From NCBI RefSeq assembly GCF_000150275.1, contig NW_002060947.1:3650980-3714979 (forward strand): DNA of 64,000 nt, in the 5' to 3' direction. A program made the translations under genes and the position numbers. Under the pieces are notes generated by a model, which saw nothing but the letters and a program-made list of their open reading frames with translations, was not told the DNA's origin and did no database searches. This DNA is from Trichoplax adhaerens. Its lineage: Eukaryota; Placozoa; Uniplacotomia; Trichoplacea; Trichoplacidae. This document shows positions 1 to 12,725 of the stretch, piece after piece; within the stretch, counting starts at the first letter, position 1, and each line of letters begins with the position of its first letter.

Positions 1-3000
1 CCTATATATTAAAATTACCATTTTGTAGTATCTTCTTTTAGTATGTCAAAAAATTTTACTTTTACAATTTCTATTATAATTAAAGTGTACAAAACATTTT
101 TACTTCTAATTACTGATCAATATCTAATAGCAAAGATACTTATTTCAGTTGCAACTTATTAATAACAGTTTTTCAAAGGTCTAAATGTTTATTAATACAG
201 TATAACAACGGTATACATGAAATATATTTTATTTTATGCCTCGATGATGAAATCTATAGTATTAATTTCTTACATTAATAGGTGTTTGAGACTAGAAGAA
301 TGATAGCGAGCAATTAATCAAATATATGGCAACAGTAGTAAATTCTAGATGTGAAAGCCGAGTTATCTATGTAAAATATGCTTAAGCTCATACTGATTAA
401 AAATTGATATTGCAAAGTTTACTCACGTTGAAACCACGCCTATAATTAACATTTTGTATAAGAACACGAGCGGATATCCATTAAATAAGTAATAATTAAT
501 TCCTGGAGTAACCCTTTCGATGAGAGTTTATATTTTACAGACTGAAGAGCACAACAAGTGATGAGAATTCCAATCATGCTTGAAATCCTATAAACCTATA
601 TGTCCAATACTCAGTGTGAAAGCAAAATAAGAATGGCTTAGCTAAAGAGTAAGAATCTATTTCTGTAAGTTAACTCTAATACCGTGTCAAGATTTACAGG
701 ATTGAAAAATAAAACGAAAAATGATTGACGATAATATTTAATCAACTAAGCTATCTGTATTAAACAATTAAAACCTAGGCTAATAATGATTTTACGTATA
801 ATATATCTTATACTATAGTTAATTCCCATTGATTGAACTAAAATCAATGAAAGTTTACTATATAAGGATCAGCATCAGTAAATACTTTATTAGAGATATA
901 AGCTACCAGTACCATTCTTCTATCACGGTGCTTCATCGATAATTTGGAATGAACAAACAAGATTAATCTATGGGATTAACAAAAATGCAAAACCAGTTTG
1001 TTTCTGGATATTATTGGCTAGAATTTTGTTCATTTAATCGGAAATGCAAAAAATTTATCTATTCAAAGTATTTACCATAGCCCCTATGAGTACGAAAATC
1101 TTAATATCGCTACCAATTTCATACAAATCTATCCCGTTAGTGACAATTAAACTGTTATAAAGATGAAACTTGCGTGGTAAGTAACGAAAGATAAAAGAAT
1201 TCAAAATTTGAAACTACAAATGAAATAGAAGCAAATTAAATCGCATTCCTAATATCAACTTCAAAAAAAAATGCCTCAATGCTATCCTATAGTGCATACG
1301 AGTATGGTATATTAATTGAACCTATCTTATTTAAATCATTTCTTGCTTTATTTTTAACTCATTCTAGCCCAGCATATAAAACTATATGCCATTAAATTGA
1401 TAATATGGAATACTGTAGATGATGTATTTCTTACTGATCAGCAAGATTCAATTACTAGAAATCATAAAAAGAAAGTGTTCGGAAGGATCGTTGATCAATT
1501 CTATTAAAACTTTCACATAAAATGATCATAAAAAAGCATAAAATTTTCTGTTATGATTAAATTAAGTTATTAATTATTTTTAGACATTGCTCTTATGGTA
1601 TTGATACATAAGCTTAATTGACAAAAAAATACTATTTTTAAAAGTCATCGGTAACAAACTTTCTTTTATTCTATAGATAAGAAAGACATTTAAACCTCTT
1701 CAAGATCTACTTGCATACAGAAAGTATTTAAGGCTTAAAGTTTTCCATAATGATGGAATCAATAGATCTTATCAATTTTTTAAATAATGCCAAGAAAATA
1801 TTCTAGAACCTTAGTCGAATTAAACAATAGTAACTTTTAAAATTTAAATGTAAGTATAGATGTTTTTCCTACCTATTAGTTGGATTCTGCGTCTCATTAA
1901 TTGAATATCTAGCTAGTACATCAATCAATATATAATAGTAAAGGTAATAAACGTTATTAAACTCTTTTGGTTATAAGGAAATAAAAAAATATCAAGAATA
2001 TCTCAACTAATACTGTAATTAAATTCATTTTGATTCAATCTATTCATTATCTTATAGTTATTCCTGCTCTTAATTTGTAAGCAAATAAAATACTGCCTAT
2101 TTAGCTAACGCCCCAATAAATGTAGACGATGTCTTATTATCGATTTGTCTCTATCTCTTTGTAGAAGTTATTTATATGGCTCAGTTCGTTCATATGCTGA
2201 ATGAAAGTTCAGGGGTAAATCATATTAATTACTATCCATCAATCTTACCGAATCTATAGCACAATTACGATCATTTACAATCACTCAATTTATATTTTAT
2301 TTTAATAAATTACATTTAAATATCAATTTTGATCGTTAATATAAGGCTTGCAATAAAGTTTATCTTTCATCTATCCACAGTCGTCTTCTATTCCTTCTCT
2401 CTATGTACCTTACATAAAAAGGCAATGGAACAACAGCAGTCGGAGTTATTGCAATATCATTGTCTCAGAACTTAATCAATGAAGAAGAAAATACAATAAT
2501 CCTATTTGATATAGGACCATTATTTGAGGACGATAATATTGCCATGGTAGAGTATTCATTCAAAGAGAAGGAATATTAAAAAATTAAATTGTCGAAAAGA
2601 AAAAATGTCAGTCACGAAATTAATCTATATCATCTACTAATTAGTCCAGTGTAATAGAGAATTAAAAATAAATAAGACAGGACAAACAGTAAGAAATATA
2701 AAGACATTAGTACTTAAATCATGTTTTTTCTTCCAATGTAGTTTTAATTAACATGACGTCTCTAACATCCTGCGCCAATTGATTTCCATTACAATGATGA
2801 CGTTGTCAAGGCCATATTACAACTTATTTGCTATGGCTACGCGAGAAATAACGCTAGACTATCATAACCATTAAATATTGATTAAATCTCCCTAACGCAT
2901 TGTTGTTAAACCTGATTTCCAAAAATCAAGTCGCAGTGTTAACACTTCCCTTATATTTACCCTCGAACTCTTCACATCGCAAAATACAATGACTTTTTAA

Positions 3001-3596
3001 TCGTTTTCATGAAGTGACTACAAACGATTTTACATTCAAGATAACCATACTACCATCAAATATACAGTATCTTTTTTATGTTGGTATTTATTCGGGCCGC
3101 TTCAGGACGAAGAAGTATCTTTATCCTAGTCAGCATAACTCTACAATTGAGTAATATTCTATTTGGTGGATACTAATCAAATTTTATGATCTCGATTTCA
3201 TGCCAACCTAAGTGGAACAAATCATTTTTCACTCTTCCTTCTCATCATTATCAACTAAGAATTATACATATATATATACCACTTTCGTTGGGTATGCAAG
3301 TTTACCAATGATATTGAGTTTATACCAACACAAGTAAAACAAATTATTGCCAAAATTCTTTCAATTCTTCCAATTTGTTATCATTAACTAAGAATCTTCT
3401 TATTAATCTCAGCAAAAAAAAGTTCTAATTTACCCAAGACAACGCGTTCATCATCATTGAAAACAGAAGTACTATCATTTTTTATCAAAATACTTTTGTA
3501 CGTCTTAGTATAAAAATTGATTATTATAACTTAAACACTACAATAATATAAATTATAAAGGGGATTAAAAAAATTCCGTCATCAAAAGTTTCAGCT
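1..3596. other. Non-coding AT-rich flank upstream of receptor gene 1
   Basis: No open frame of useful length and no recognisable exon is visible on either strand. The stretch is strongly AT-rich with scattered stops in all frames. Its only evident structure is a degenerate direct repeat near 3161-3396, listed separately. The end next to 3597 should hold the promoter and 5' UTR of the first class C receptor gene, but I see no clear TATA box or initiator. Confidence 0.6.
3161..3396. repeat. Degenerate tandem repeat, about 120-bp unit, upstream of receptor gene 1
   Basis: Two diverged copies can be aligned by eye, roughly 3161-3260 and 3284-3396. Shared landmarks in order are a TTGGTGG/TTCGTTGGG-type start, a TTTCATGCCAAC/TTTATACCAAC segment, an AAGTGGAACAAAT/AAGTAAAACAAAT segment and an ATCAACTAAGAAT/ATTAACTAAGAAT end. 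Similarity is partial, with several mismatches and small indels. The origin is unknown. Confidence 0.5.
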
Positions 3597-6212
3597 ATGA
3601 ATAACAGCCAATATTTGACCAATCTGATAATAATTACTTTTATCTACTTGGCTCTGATAATGCCCTCTATTCGACACATGGCTGATGGAAGCCAGGGTAA
3701 ATCTTACGCATTTAAAGATGGAGATATCATTCTTGGTGGGTTATTTCCAATTCATGAATTTCTATCTGATCAAAATTGCGGTAATATAAGAGAAACAGAA
3801 ATTTCATTACAATTAATGCATGCCATGATCTACGCTGTTCAATCTATCAATAACAGAAAGGATCTATTACCAGGTATACAGTTAGGATTTCAAATTCGCG
3901 ATTCCTGTTCTCGTGACACCATTGCATTAAAAGAATCTCTACTAATGCTAACTCGCCCTGATTCTAATTTCAATACCAGCCTCGCTAGTCAGTATAAGAT
4001 ATTACCAAGTTGTGCTAACAATAATTCACGAAAATATAATAATGCTTCACAAAAACGCATTGTTGGCGTTATCGGACCGGGCAGTAGTCGTGAATCAGTT
4101 CTTGTTTCTGATTTATTAAATATCTTTCGTATACCACAAATCAGTTACAGTTCGACTAGTGATGACTTGAGTGAGAAAGAGAGATATAAATATTTCCTTC
4201 GTACTGTTCCTCGTGATTATCTACAAGTCCGTGCAATGATTGATCTATGCTTACACTATAATTGGTCTTATGTTCAATTCGTCTATTCTGAAGGCAGTTA
4301 TGGTGAAAATGGATTTAAAAATTTTCGTTCACAAATTACTACTCTCAATCTATGTATCGCTGCTGAATATGAACTAGCTCAATCGGCGCCTACACATCGC
4401 TACGATACAGTAATGAGTAGTATACTTAGCAAAAGTAATAAGGCTAAAGTTGTAATTTTATTCTGTAATTGGGGCGAAATGGCAAAATTATTTGAAGCTG
4501 CCGATCGTGCTAATGCTGCTGGTAGGATAATATTTATAGGTAGTGACGATTGGACTACTAATACTTATTATATGAATAGTAGTAATTATGTCGCAGAAGG
4601 ATCTCTTTATTTTCAACTTCATGGCGAGTATGTTAGAGATTTCGATCGTTATTTTACTCAATTAACGCCGTATAATGTGGATCGAATACAAGATCCATGG
4701 TTTAACGAATCTTGGCAAGCTAATTTCAATTGCAATCTTCCACCAGCGACAGAAAATATATGTGACAAAAGTTTACGATGGACTAATGTAACGGGTGGAT
4801 TTACTCAAGGTCGTAAAATAATTTATGTTATTAATGGTGTGTATGCATATGCACATGCTCTTCATAATATGCATAAAGAATTATGTAAAGGAAAATCAGG
4901 TTTATGTTCAGCAATGCAATCGATTGATGGTCATTTATTATTCAAGTATTTGTTGAGAGTAAGTTTCATGGATATTGCTAACAGCAGTCATGTAGAATTC
5001 GATAATCAAGGAGATATTAAAAATGGGGGTTACGATATTGACAATTTACAAAAAGTAAATAAAAGTTACATTTCAAGAATAGTTGGTATATGGTTGTCAG
5101 ATGATTTATCATTAAGAAAAGATACAATTCAATGGTCAATTGGTAATTCAAGTCATATTTTAGAATCGGAATGTAGTCAGCCATGTCAGGAAGGACTATT
5201 TAAGATTATTAAGGAAGAAATTTGCTGTTGGGTGTGTACTAGCTGCATTAGCAAGCAGTATTTTAATTATAGTTTAAGTCAATGCGTTGACTGCCCCATA
5301 AATTACTGGCCGCATCCTAACCGAACATTTTGTATTCCAGTTGATATAACTCATATCAATCTCCGTGATGGTATTTCCGTCATTTTAATCATTTTCAGCA
5401 TTATTGGGATGACATTTGTTGCCTACCTCTTTTATGTTTATCGAAAATTTAACAACCACCCCACAATCAAAGCATCAGGACGAGAGCTATGCTACTGTAT
5501 CATGTGTAGTTCTATCGTTATCTCCATTAATTGTATAACCCCTATTCCAAAGCCAACTATTTCTCTATGTGTTTGGTATCGTGTAGCGACTGGTTTAAGC
5601 TTTTCGTTATGCTATGGCTCATTATTAGTTAAGACAACTCGAATCTATCGCATTTTTCGTCATAGCAAACAGAGCCTAAAAAGGCCATCCTTTACCAGTC
5701 CAAAATCGCAAATTTTGTTCGTGTCGACAATTGTAATTATACGCTTACTCGTTGTTATTACTTGGGTAGGATTAGAACCTCCTGCAATCCAGCGTGAATA
5801 CTACGATTATGGCAAAGAAATTCACTTAAAGTGTAAGCATGCAACAACAGATATGATCATATCAACCTCTATTGATGGCACCTTGATTGTTTTATGTACT
5901 GTATTTGCATTCTTAACTCGACATCTTCCTGAAAATTATAATGAAGCGAGATTTATCAATTTCTCGATGTTTGCCGTTATTATCGTTTGGTTGGCATTTA
6001 TTTCGGCTTATTTTACATTTAAAGTTAATTTACAACCAGTCATGCTTGCCATTACTGGTTATATTTCGGTTATGGCAACCTTACTATTTGTTTTTGTACC
6101 TAAATTATATGAAATATTCATTAACAAGAGGACTAGCATGGCTCCTAATAATTCCGTCGTCGAGCGTGCAGCTGCAGCCGCAGCTACTGCAGGTAATATG
6201 ATTATTGCATGA
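3597..6212 (+). CDS. Class C GPCR, metabotropic glutamate receptor-like (copy 1), intronless
   Basis: An 871-codon single-exon gene for a plasma-membrane receptor of the mGluR type. Order: hydrophobic signal peptide (about residues 1-29); bilobed Venus-flytrap ligand domain (about 40-500); Cys-rich NCD3G linker (about 520-580, with SECSQPC and CCWVC); seven-TM domain from about 590. The 7TM part carries family signatures IKASGRELCYC and TRHLPENYNEARFINFSMF. By alignment with remembered mGluR1, the amino-acid-binding residues are present as Thr187, Asp207, Tyr235 (EGSYGE), Asp317 (GSDDW) and Lys407. No arginine lies at the mGluR1 Arg78 position, where the sequence reads IRETEISLQ. A glutamate or other amino-acid ligand is therefore plausible but unproven. 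The cytoplasmic tail is short and Ala-rich. Bases 4149-5011 (residues 185-472) are identical to the inverted copy at 12726-15380. Confidence 0.93.
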   Translation: MNNSQYLTNLIIITFIYLALIMPSIRHMADGSQGKSYAFKDGDIILGGLFPIHEFLSDQNCGNIRETEISLQLMHAMIYAVQSINNRKDLLPGIQLGFQIRDSCSRDTIALKESLLMLTRPDSNFNTSLASQYKILPSCANNNSRKYNNASQKRIVGVIGPGSSRESVLVSDLLNIFRIPQISYSSTSDDLSEKERYKYFLRTVPRDYLQVRAMIDLCLHYNWSYVQFVYSEGSYGENGFKNFRSQITTLNLCIAAEYELAQSAPTHRYDTVMSSILSKSNKAKVVILFCNWGEMAKLFEAADRANAAGRIIFIGSDDWTTNTYYMNSSNYVAEGSLYFQLHGEYVRDFDRYFTQLTPYNVDRIQDPWFNESWQANFNCNLPPATENICDKSLRWTNVTGGFTQGRKIIYVINGVYAYAHALHNMHKELCKGKSGLCSAMQSIDGHLLFKYLLRVSFMDIANSSHVEFDNQGDIKNGGYDIDNLQKVNKSYISRIVGIWLSDDLSLRKDTIQWSIGNSSHILESECSQPCQEGLFKIIKEEICCWVCTSCISKQYFNYSLSQCVDCPINYWPHPNRTFCIPVDITHINLRDGISVILIIFSIIGMTFVAYLFYVYRKFNNHPTIKASGRELCYCIMCSSIVISINCITPIPKPTISLCVWYRVATGLSFSLCYGSLLVKTTRIYRIFRHSKQSLKRPSFTSPKSQILFVSTIVIIRLLVVITWVGLEPPAIQREYYDYGKEIHLKCKHATTDMIISTSIDGTLIVLCTVFAFLTRHLPENYNEARFINFSMFAVIIVWLAFISAYFTFKVNLQPVMLAITGYISVMATLLFVFVPKLYEIFINKRTSMAPNNSVVERAAAAAATAGNMIIA
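4149..5011 (+). repeat. Arm 1 of an 863-bp perfect inverted repeat (gene-conversion tract)
   Basis: Line-by-line comparison with the reverse complement of 13939-14801 shows no difference over 863 bp, including all synonymous positions. The tract is bounded by mismatches at 4145 and 4148 on the left and 5012 on the right. Outside it the two genes diverge quickly. It encodes residues 185-472 of receptor copy 1, most of both lobes of the ligand domain. Such a sharply bounded block inside otherwise diverged paralogues indicates recent conversion rather than simple purifying selection. Confidence 0.95.
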
Positions 6213-9200
6213 TCTATTACTACCTTTATTCATTAAGGACTTACGAAGAATGAATTAGTAATCATCTAACTGATGACAATTGAATTTAAGTATAAATTCT
6301 ATGATTGATCAATAATAATTGTTCATTGCTTTCGCCTAACGGACAATACATTTCAGTTCTTCGGTATTATCATCCGTCGTTAATTTTGCTATAAAATTCG
6401 ATAGCGCTCCATTTAATTTAGCTTGTAGTTCATATATAACTTCAATACATTATATGGTACATTATAGCAAGTTAAGTAGATACTAATTTAGCTACTCGTT
6501 AATCGTTCTTTGTCACGATGCATTGAAAGGATGTACCATTAGCAAGGGAAATTTGATAAATCTGCATGTCATGCTACTATATTAATTATAATAGTCATAG
6601 TAAATATAAAATCCTTTCTTCAGTGTAGTATCATGTAATCAATACCAGTTTTACAATCTAAAATTTATTGTGTTATTCACAATACCGCGTCTAACTATAA
6701 CGGATAGCTAGTTATATTAATTGCAATCAGGCTATAATCTTAGATACAGCAGAATATAAATCAAGTAACCAATTGTTATAATGATTTTATCATTCCTTAA
6801 TTTATCCATATCACCATTTGTTGGTACATACTAGCCATAATGCACAATCCTAAGACGTTATTTCAACAGCGTCCAAAGTTAGTAACACGAACTACAATTA
6901 ACTTAGAGCAGTAATACTTACCATCTTCTAATACCTAGAAATTATCTCATAGACGTAGGGTAATTAATCGAATAGAATCGATAACCTCCATGAATTAGTA
7001 TTTTGTAATAGTTCATCAATTTAACATTCAAGATGATTACAGTCGACCTATTTCTCTCCGTAGGTTACATAATTTAATTTATTCAGGTTAAAGATTGGTA
7101 GGCGATATTATCTACTAATAATTGATCATCTACTTGTACCATATCAACTACAATCTAGATAAATTTTATAACAACTTTATATCAGAATATACATACAACA
7201 CAAATTACCTGCATTATACCACGTATGATTCATTTTAAACACAGCACATAAGCGTTTGTAAGTTTTTGATCAACTACCTTTGCCTCCATTTAATATCTAC
7301 TGTCGGGATCCAACAAACGTAATGAAAATTAATTAAATAAGTTTAAATTTTGGCTGAAATAATGTAACAGTTAGCTTTATATCTTTCCTTTTGAATTGCT
7401 AATATTAGAAATATTAGTATTTTATTTTATCTTATATTTATTCAACAGTCGGAAATACTACGACAGTAGGCTGAGACATGAGGCATTACACCCTAACTAC
7501 GCACTTTTAGTATTTCATGGATAAGTTAGCCAATAGAGTACAGTACGCAAAAATATAGTTTATAATAATGCCAATAAAAGTAATTCCAGTATTAAAAGAA
7601 TCACTCAATTTTTACTCTTTACCGTATCATGAAAAATAACCTAATAATGAACTACTACGTCGTTCTTAGATATAAAGTTTGTGATTTTTAATACAACTGT
7701 GTCTTCTAATAAGTTTAGTAATAAATACGTGACCAAATACCCTTTTATTCACAAAAAAGGTCCTACATATCAGTTATAATTTATTACATATTCAATACGT
7801 GAGATATATCATTAAATACAATTTAAATTATACAACGTAAGATCACTAATTTATGTCTCTTGAAAATTTTTCAGTCCTCGCTCAAGGAGAAATAGAATGC
7901 TATGAATCAGTGCCATAATTACATACTGATATGAAATGCTATCTAATAAATATTCGCTGTCCCGCCATCTTCAGAAAATACACAATACAATGCTGTCTTC
8001 ACATATAGTTTACTAGATTCTTAAAGGGACTCCTACGTACTGATAGCCTATGGGAATGATCATCCATTATGAATTCTACTTCTCTTCCAAGACTAATAAA
8101 TTTCTATCAACATTCGAATGAAGCATTCATAGCTGCACTGACTAAAACCTTTTGTAATCATTTTAAGCTGTAAATACTAGGCGGAAAAAGTTTGCATTAA
8201 GCCTCAATTCTTTATATTGATTTATAACTGTATTATAAGTATCGTATATCGTTCGATCCTGCCATTATGTAAGAACTGAATGCAATAATAATATTTTAAT
8301 TAGTAATAACACTGAACCCCGTTTGACTCGGTTTTTCTAGAAAGAGAGTGTTGAATAATTCACATTCACTACGTACTACACGTGATGAATGATAATATAA
8401 TTTAAAGATAGCCATTGAACTACATAAAGAAATAGTCTTAAGTAAATTTTTTCGGTGCTAATTATATATATATATACTTGGTTCTATTTTGATGGTCTTG
8501 AAGTAAATAATAAGGCCAAATTCTATAAAGAATGATAAATGTCTCTTGACTACTATGTAATATCAGCTATGGAATACTATGTATTCGTTGTAACTTAACA
8601 AAGACTTTTGTGTAAATCGACTTATGTAGTGAAGAATTTTCTTCTATATTGATGCATCAATTCTCTACTATTTTTCTGAATTATATAATTATTCATAACA
8701 ATAAATAAAATTACTCTAAAACTTAAGGTCAAAGTTCATTTCCTCAACGATTCTAATAATGTGCAATTAGATTAAATATTAGTAACAATCAAATTATTTT
8801 AACTTGCTTTCAAAAACTGTAATCGAAATCAAGAACCGTATACTGTATGTGCAACCTAGAATACTAAGCTCTATTAGCATTGAGAATTTCAATCACCATT
8901 ATTGATCTGATGCTGTAATGGCCAACCGTAGATCTACTCGATATTATCTTGGGATAGAAAATTTAATAAGTTTAAAATTCTTACAAAATGTTGAATTTAC
9001 TTGCATCTATTTATACAACTTGTATTACTGAATACCAACACTCAATAAAATCAACCAACCGAAATCGTCCTAGAAATCGTAGCATTTGAAGATTACAGTA
9101 AAGTTGTGAGGGCTAATCAAGATCAACTAGGTTACTCTGGCTATTCTATTTTTAAATTCTCCATAAAGACTGTTACTAAAATTCAACTACGCAAAGATTC

Positions 9201-12200
9201 TTGGTGAAATCCTGACTTTATCAGCAATGTAACAATAGTACTAAGGATTTATAACCATATTCCTTCAAATATATAAACGCGTAAAAATTAGAGCTATTCC
9301 AATTAATCTAGATCGACCAAGATAGCCTACTCTACTGTGAAATTTGCAGCTTTGAATTTTGTTCTTAGAATTTCTCTATGTAAATGTGTAAAATGATTGT
9401 ATGTAGTCTAGAAATATAACAATATAAAGGTCGGATCTAATCTATCAGAATAAGCTAATTTTTAATTCAATCATCTCTCTAGCAAATCTACTATTCAATC
9501 ATTCAATGTCTTAAAGCTCTACTTTTTTGTGCAGTGCTATGGCCGGGCCCGTACTGTCAACAAATCCAACAGTAGAGTATTACGTATCTACTAGTAAGAA
9601 ATTAGAGAACATGACAAAATTGGAAAGATATTAATCCACGACTAAGTCAACTATGTCCTAAGAATTTGTATCCTACTACATCGTAATTAATCCTCAAATA
9701 TCATGAAGTTGTGTAAAAATTCTTTTACTGTAAATGCTAGCACGGTCACTAAGATGCGGTTAAGAATTTACGTCCTAGTAGTTCGTGATTTATAAATTTC
9801 ATTAACTTATGTAGGAAATCTTTTACCGCAAATGCTGGCTAAGTCACTCAAAAATTTAAGGGATTTAGCTTAGACAGAAATAATTCAATTTCATATGCTC
9901 TAGTGACTTATCACCTTATCACGCTCTTTCTTCTGGCGTACTTAAGTCAAAATGTACAATTTTATTAGCTTATACTGTACTATGCATTCATCACCACATA
10001 GATATTAATTGTCAGTGTCATAATTAGGCCTACCGGGGATAGAATCTAGCATATAAACCCGTACCGTAAATGCCCTAATGCGCAGTCAGTATGCGACATA
10101 ATAAATACTTTAGGCGTGAATGTTGCAAAATAAAAAATAAAGGAAATAAGGCAATATATTGAATTTGATTATTTCTCTAACAAAATATTGATATCATACA
10201 ATGAATAACCAATTAAATTCCTCTACCTTTTCTCGATTACAGTATATGGCTAATAAAATACAATATTAGAATGAATCAACACCATCTTAAGAAGTGTGTG
10301 CACTTACGTATTAATAGTTTACCAAACGCAATATAGGTGCGCGAAAGCTTCTATCATGAGTACTCATATTATAGCTCAGAAAAGTTTACATCAAGATCTA
10401 CAAAATCAGGCATTAAATAGTTACATCATTAAAGCGAAAAATGAGATTTAAGCTGTTAGCAAACTGGGTCAAAAACTTAATTATCAACTCAAAATTTGCT
10501 ATGATTTAAAGACAAGAATTATTAGGGTTTTGGAAAACATCTAATGAACGTTCTATAGTGCATTATAGTACTAAATTCAATATCTTAAAAAATGTTTTTG
10601 ATAATGTATCGTAGCTAATATTCACAGAAATATCAGAAAAAATTGACTGATGGCGATTAATTTTCCTTCTCTTATTAAATTGTAAGGATTAAGTAAGGGC
10701 GTTGTCGTATTTATTCATATTCATATATATTTAGTAAATGTATAATCGGCATTTTTTTATCTTCCTATTGCGATTATCAATAACGTGTAACACAGCAGCA
10801 TGGTTGCCATACTTATATTTGTTAATGACAGATTGCTAATAAGGTCTGACGTAATATTCAATCTTTAGAATTAATTAATTATTACGCTAAGTTAAAATAG
10901 TTGTTTTGCAGCAGAATTGAATATTTAAATACTAATCATTAGTGATTTAAATTTAATGCACAAACATCGGTGCATGCCATATCTATTTAAATGCTCCCTT
11001 ATCGAAACGTAATCTTTAATTATATATTTTTATAATAGTTTGATTTGTATATTGAAAAATTTTCTGATCTATCTCCAAAAATAGCTAATTCTGATCAATC
11101 TTTTAAACTTTATTTAATTTTTTATTGATACACTCACACGTGCAATTTGAGCTATACAAGCGTTAACGGTAAGGCAATATAAGTCATATAATCAAATTGC
11201 TATAGAATGATATTTTAGAATATTCCAAAGCTAAATGCTAGTGTTCTTTTGCCCAGTAACAAATAAATATGTTCTATAAATAGAATAGTGAGTATAAACC
11301 GATTACAGATCTGATGAAGAAATCATATCTCATTTATATTTTACAAGTATCATAAAGTGAAAAACAAATCATAACAAATAGTTTATTTATTTCAATACAT
11401 AACATGTAATCAAACTGGGCAGTTCAATACTAATAAAAACTGTTATTAGAGATAAAGAATTGAAATGACAGAAAGCAATCATAATCTTTGCACTAATAAT
11501 ACCGTAATAGCAACGTGGTACTTGAAATTTAATTTAACCTGTATTATTTGAAGACAGTCCAACAATTTTACTATAAATCCTATCGTGTTGGCAATCATTT
11601 ATAAATTAAGTAATTTTTCTCAAATTTACGGTTAAATAAAATAAAAATAAATAGTTCCGCTCCTGTCTATATATATGTTACTATATATATAGAGTATACA
11701 TGCGCACATAAATACCGTACCGTACAAATTTATTTATTCAATCGTCTCATACAGTATGCGCTCATGTGAAATATACATTCTATTATAAAATATTCTCTTG
11801 AGAGTACTTATTCCATCTATAATATCACGATCTGTTGGCCTATTAAATGTTCTAGAAGTTAATTTAGTTCTACAACAAACGGCATAAGTCATGACTGGAT
11901 TTTAAATCAAAATAATACGCGTACTTAGATAATCAAACGATTACTGGAGCGACTGCTAGAATGGTGGTCATATTGAAATTGGATCAGTACCTTTAATAAA
12001 TCCTACAATTACATTTATGTAGTAGTCCAAGTCATATCATGAATACATGGCACATGCATTACACAATTTTAGTTTAAATACTATATGTAAATTTTAATAT
12101 CGGTATACTTGTGATACTCGAAACTGCTAGATTTTAAGCTCAATTATTATTATACATAGATTTTTATAAATGCTTAAAATTCTTGCATTACCTAAATCTT

Positions 12201-12725
12201 TAGTATTTGAACCATTTCCAGTTGACGCATCGATGTGATGATCATTATAAAAGCTTAGTTGCCTACAAGACTAAAATTTTAACCAGATTTCAAAATACCC
12301 TTAATACATTAACGCATATGTGCAGTTATTTTCCTTAATAAGATATATCACAAACGTGATTTATCTCAGAAACAAACTATCCCTAATCAGTAACATGATA
12401 ACAATAGCAGGTATGGAATCAATGTTTGGTTACTACAGAATATATCAACCTCCAATCAATCTCACACCGCATAATAACAGTAAAAGTAACATTTATTTTA
12501 TCGAACTTGTCTTATACTGCACCACTAACAGTCAAGTTGTTCAATTAGTATTGGCATATATGGTAGTCAATAATTAATGCCGATAATATGTATTCATATC
12601 AATCATTTTTAAAAGATTGCGCCTGATTTTCCTTTAAGGATCGCAAAATAATTGTAATTCTTATTTACAACAAGTTCATAAGATGAAAATATTTGTAAAT
12701 TCGGAGGAATTAATACTTTAAAAAT
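6213..12725. other. 6.5-kb intergenic region between the convergent receptor genes
   Basis: No supported gene. The longest open frame (12320-12577, 85 codons) has no recognisable motif and is of a length expected by chance in AT-rich DNA. The region holds short AT microsatellites (for example 8463-8476) and a degenerate tandem repeat at 9661-9848. It is the spacer between the inverted receptor arms and contains the 3' ends of both. Confidence 0.6.
9661..9848. repeat. Degenerate tandem repeat, about 102-bp unit
   Basis: Copy 1 (about 9661-9751) and copy 2 (about 9763-9848) share AGAATTTGTATCCTACTA versus AGAATTTACGTCCTAGTA, then TCTTTTACTGTAAATGCTAG versus TCTTTTACCGCAAATGCTGG, then GGTCACT versus AGTCACT. 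A third partial echo (CGTACCGTAAATGCCCTAAT) lies near 10060. No coding potential is seen. Confidence 0.6.

Noticed and set aside
12320-12577. 85-codon plus-strand frame near the 3' end of receptor copy 2
   Set aside because: No motif, no homologue recalled, typical chance length, and it lies in the likely 3' region of the minus-strand receptor gene.
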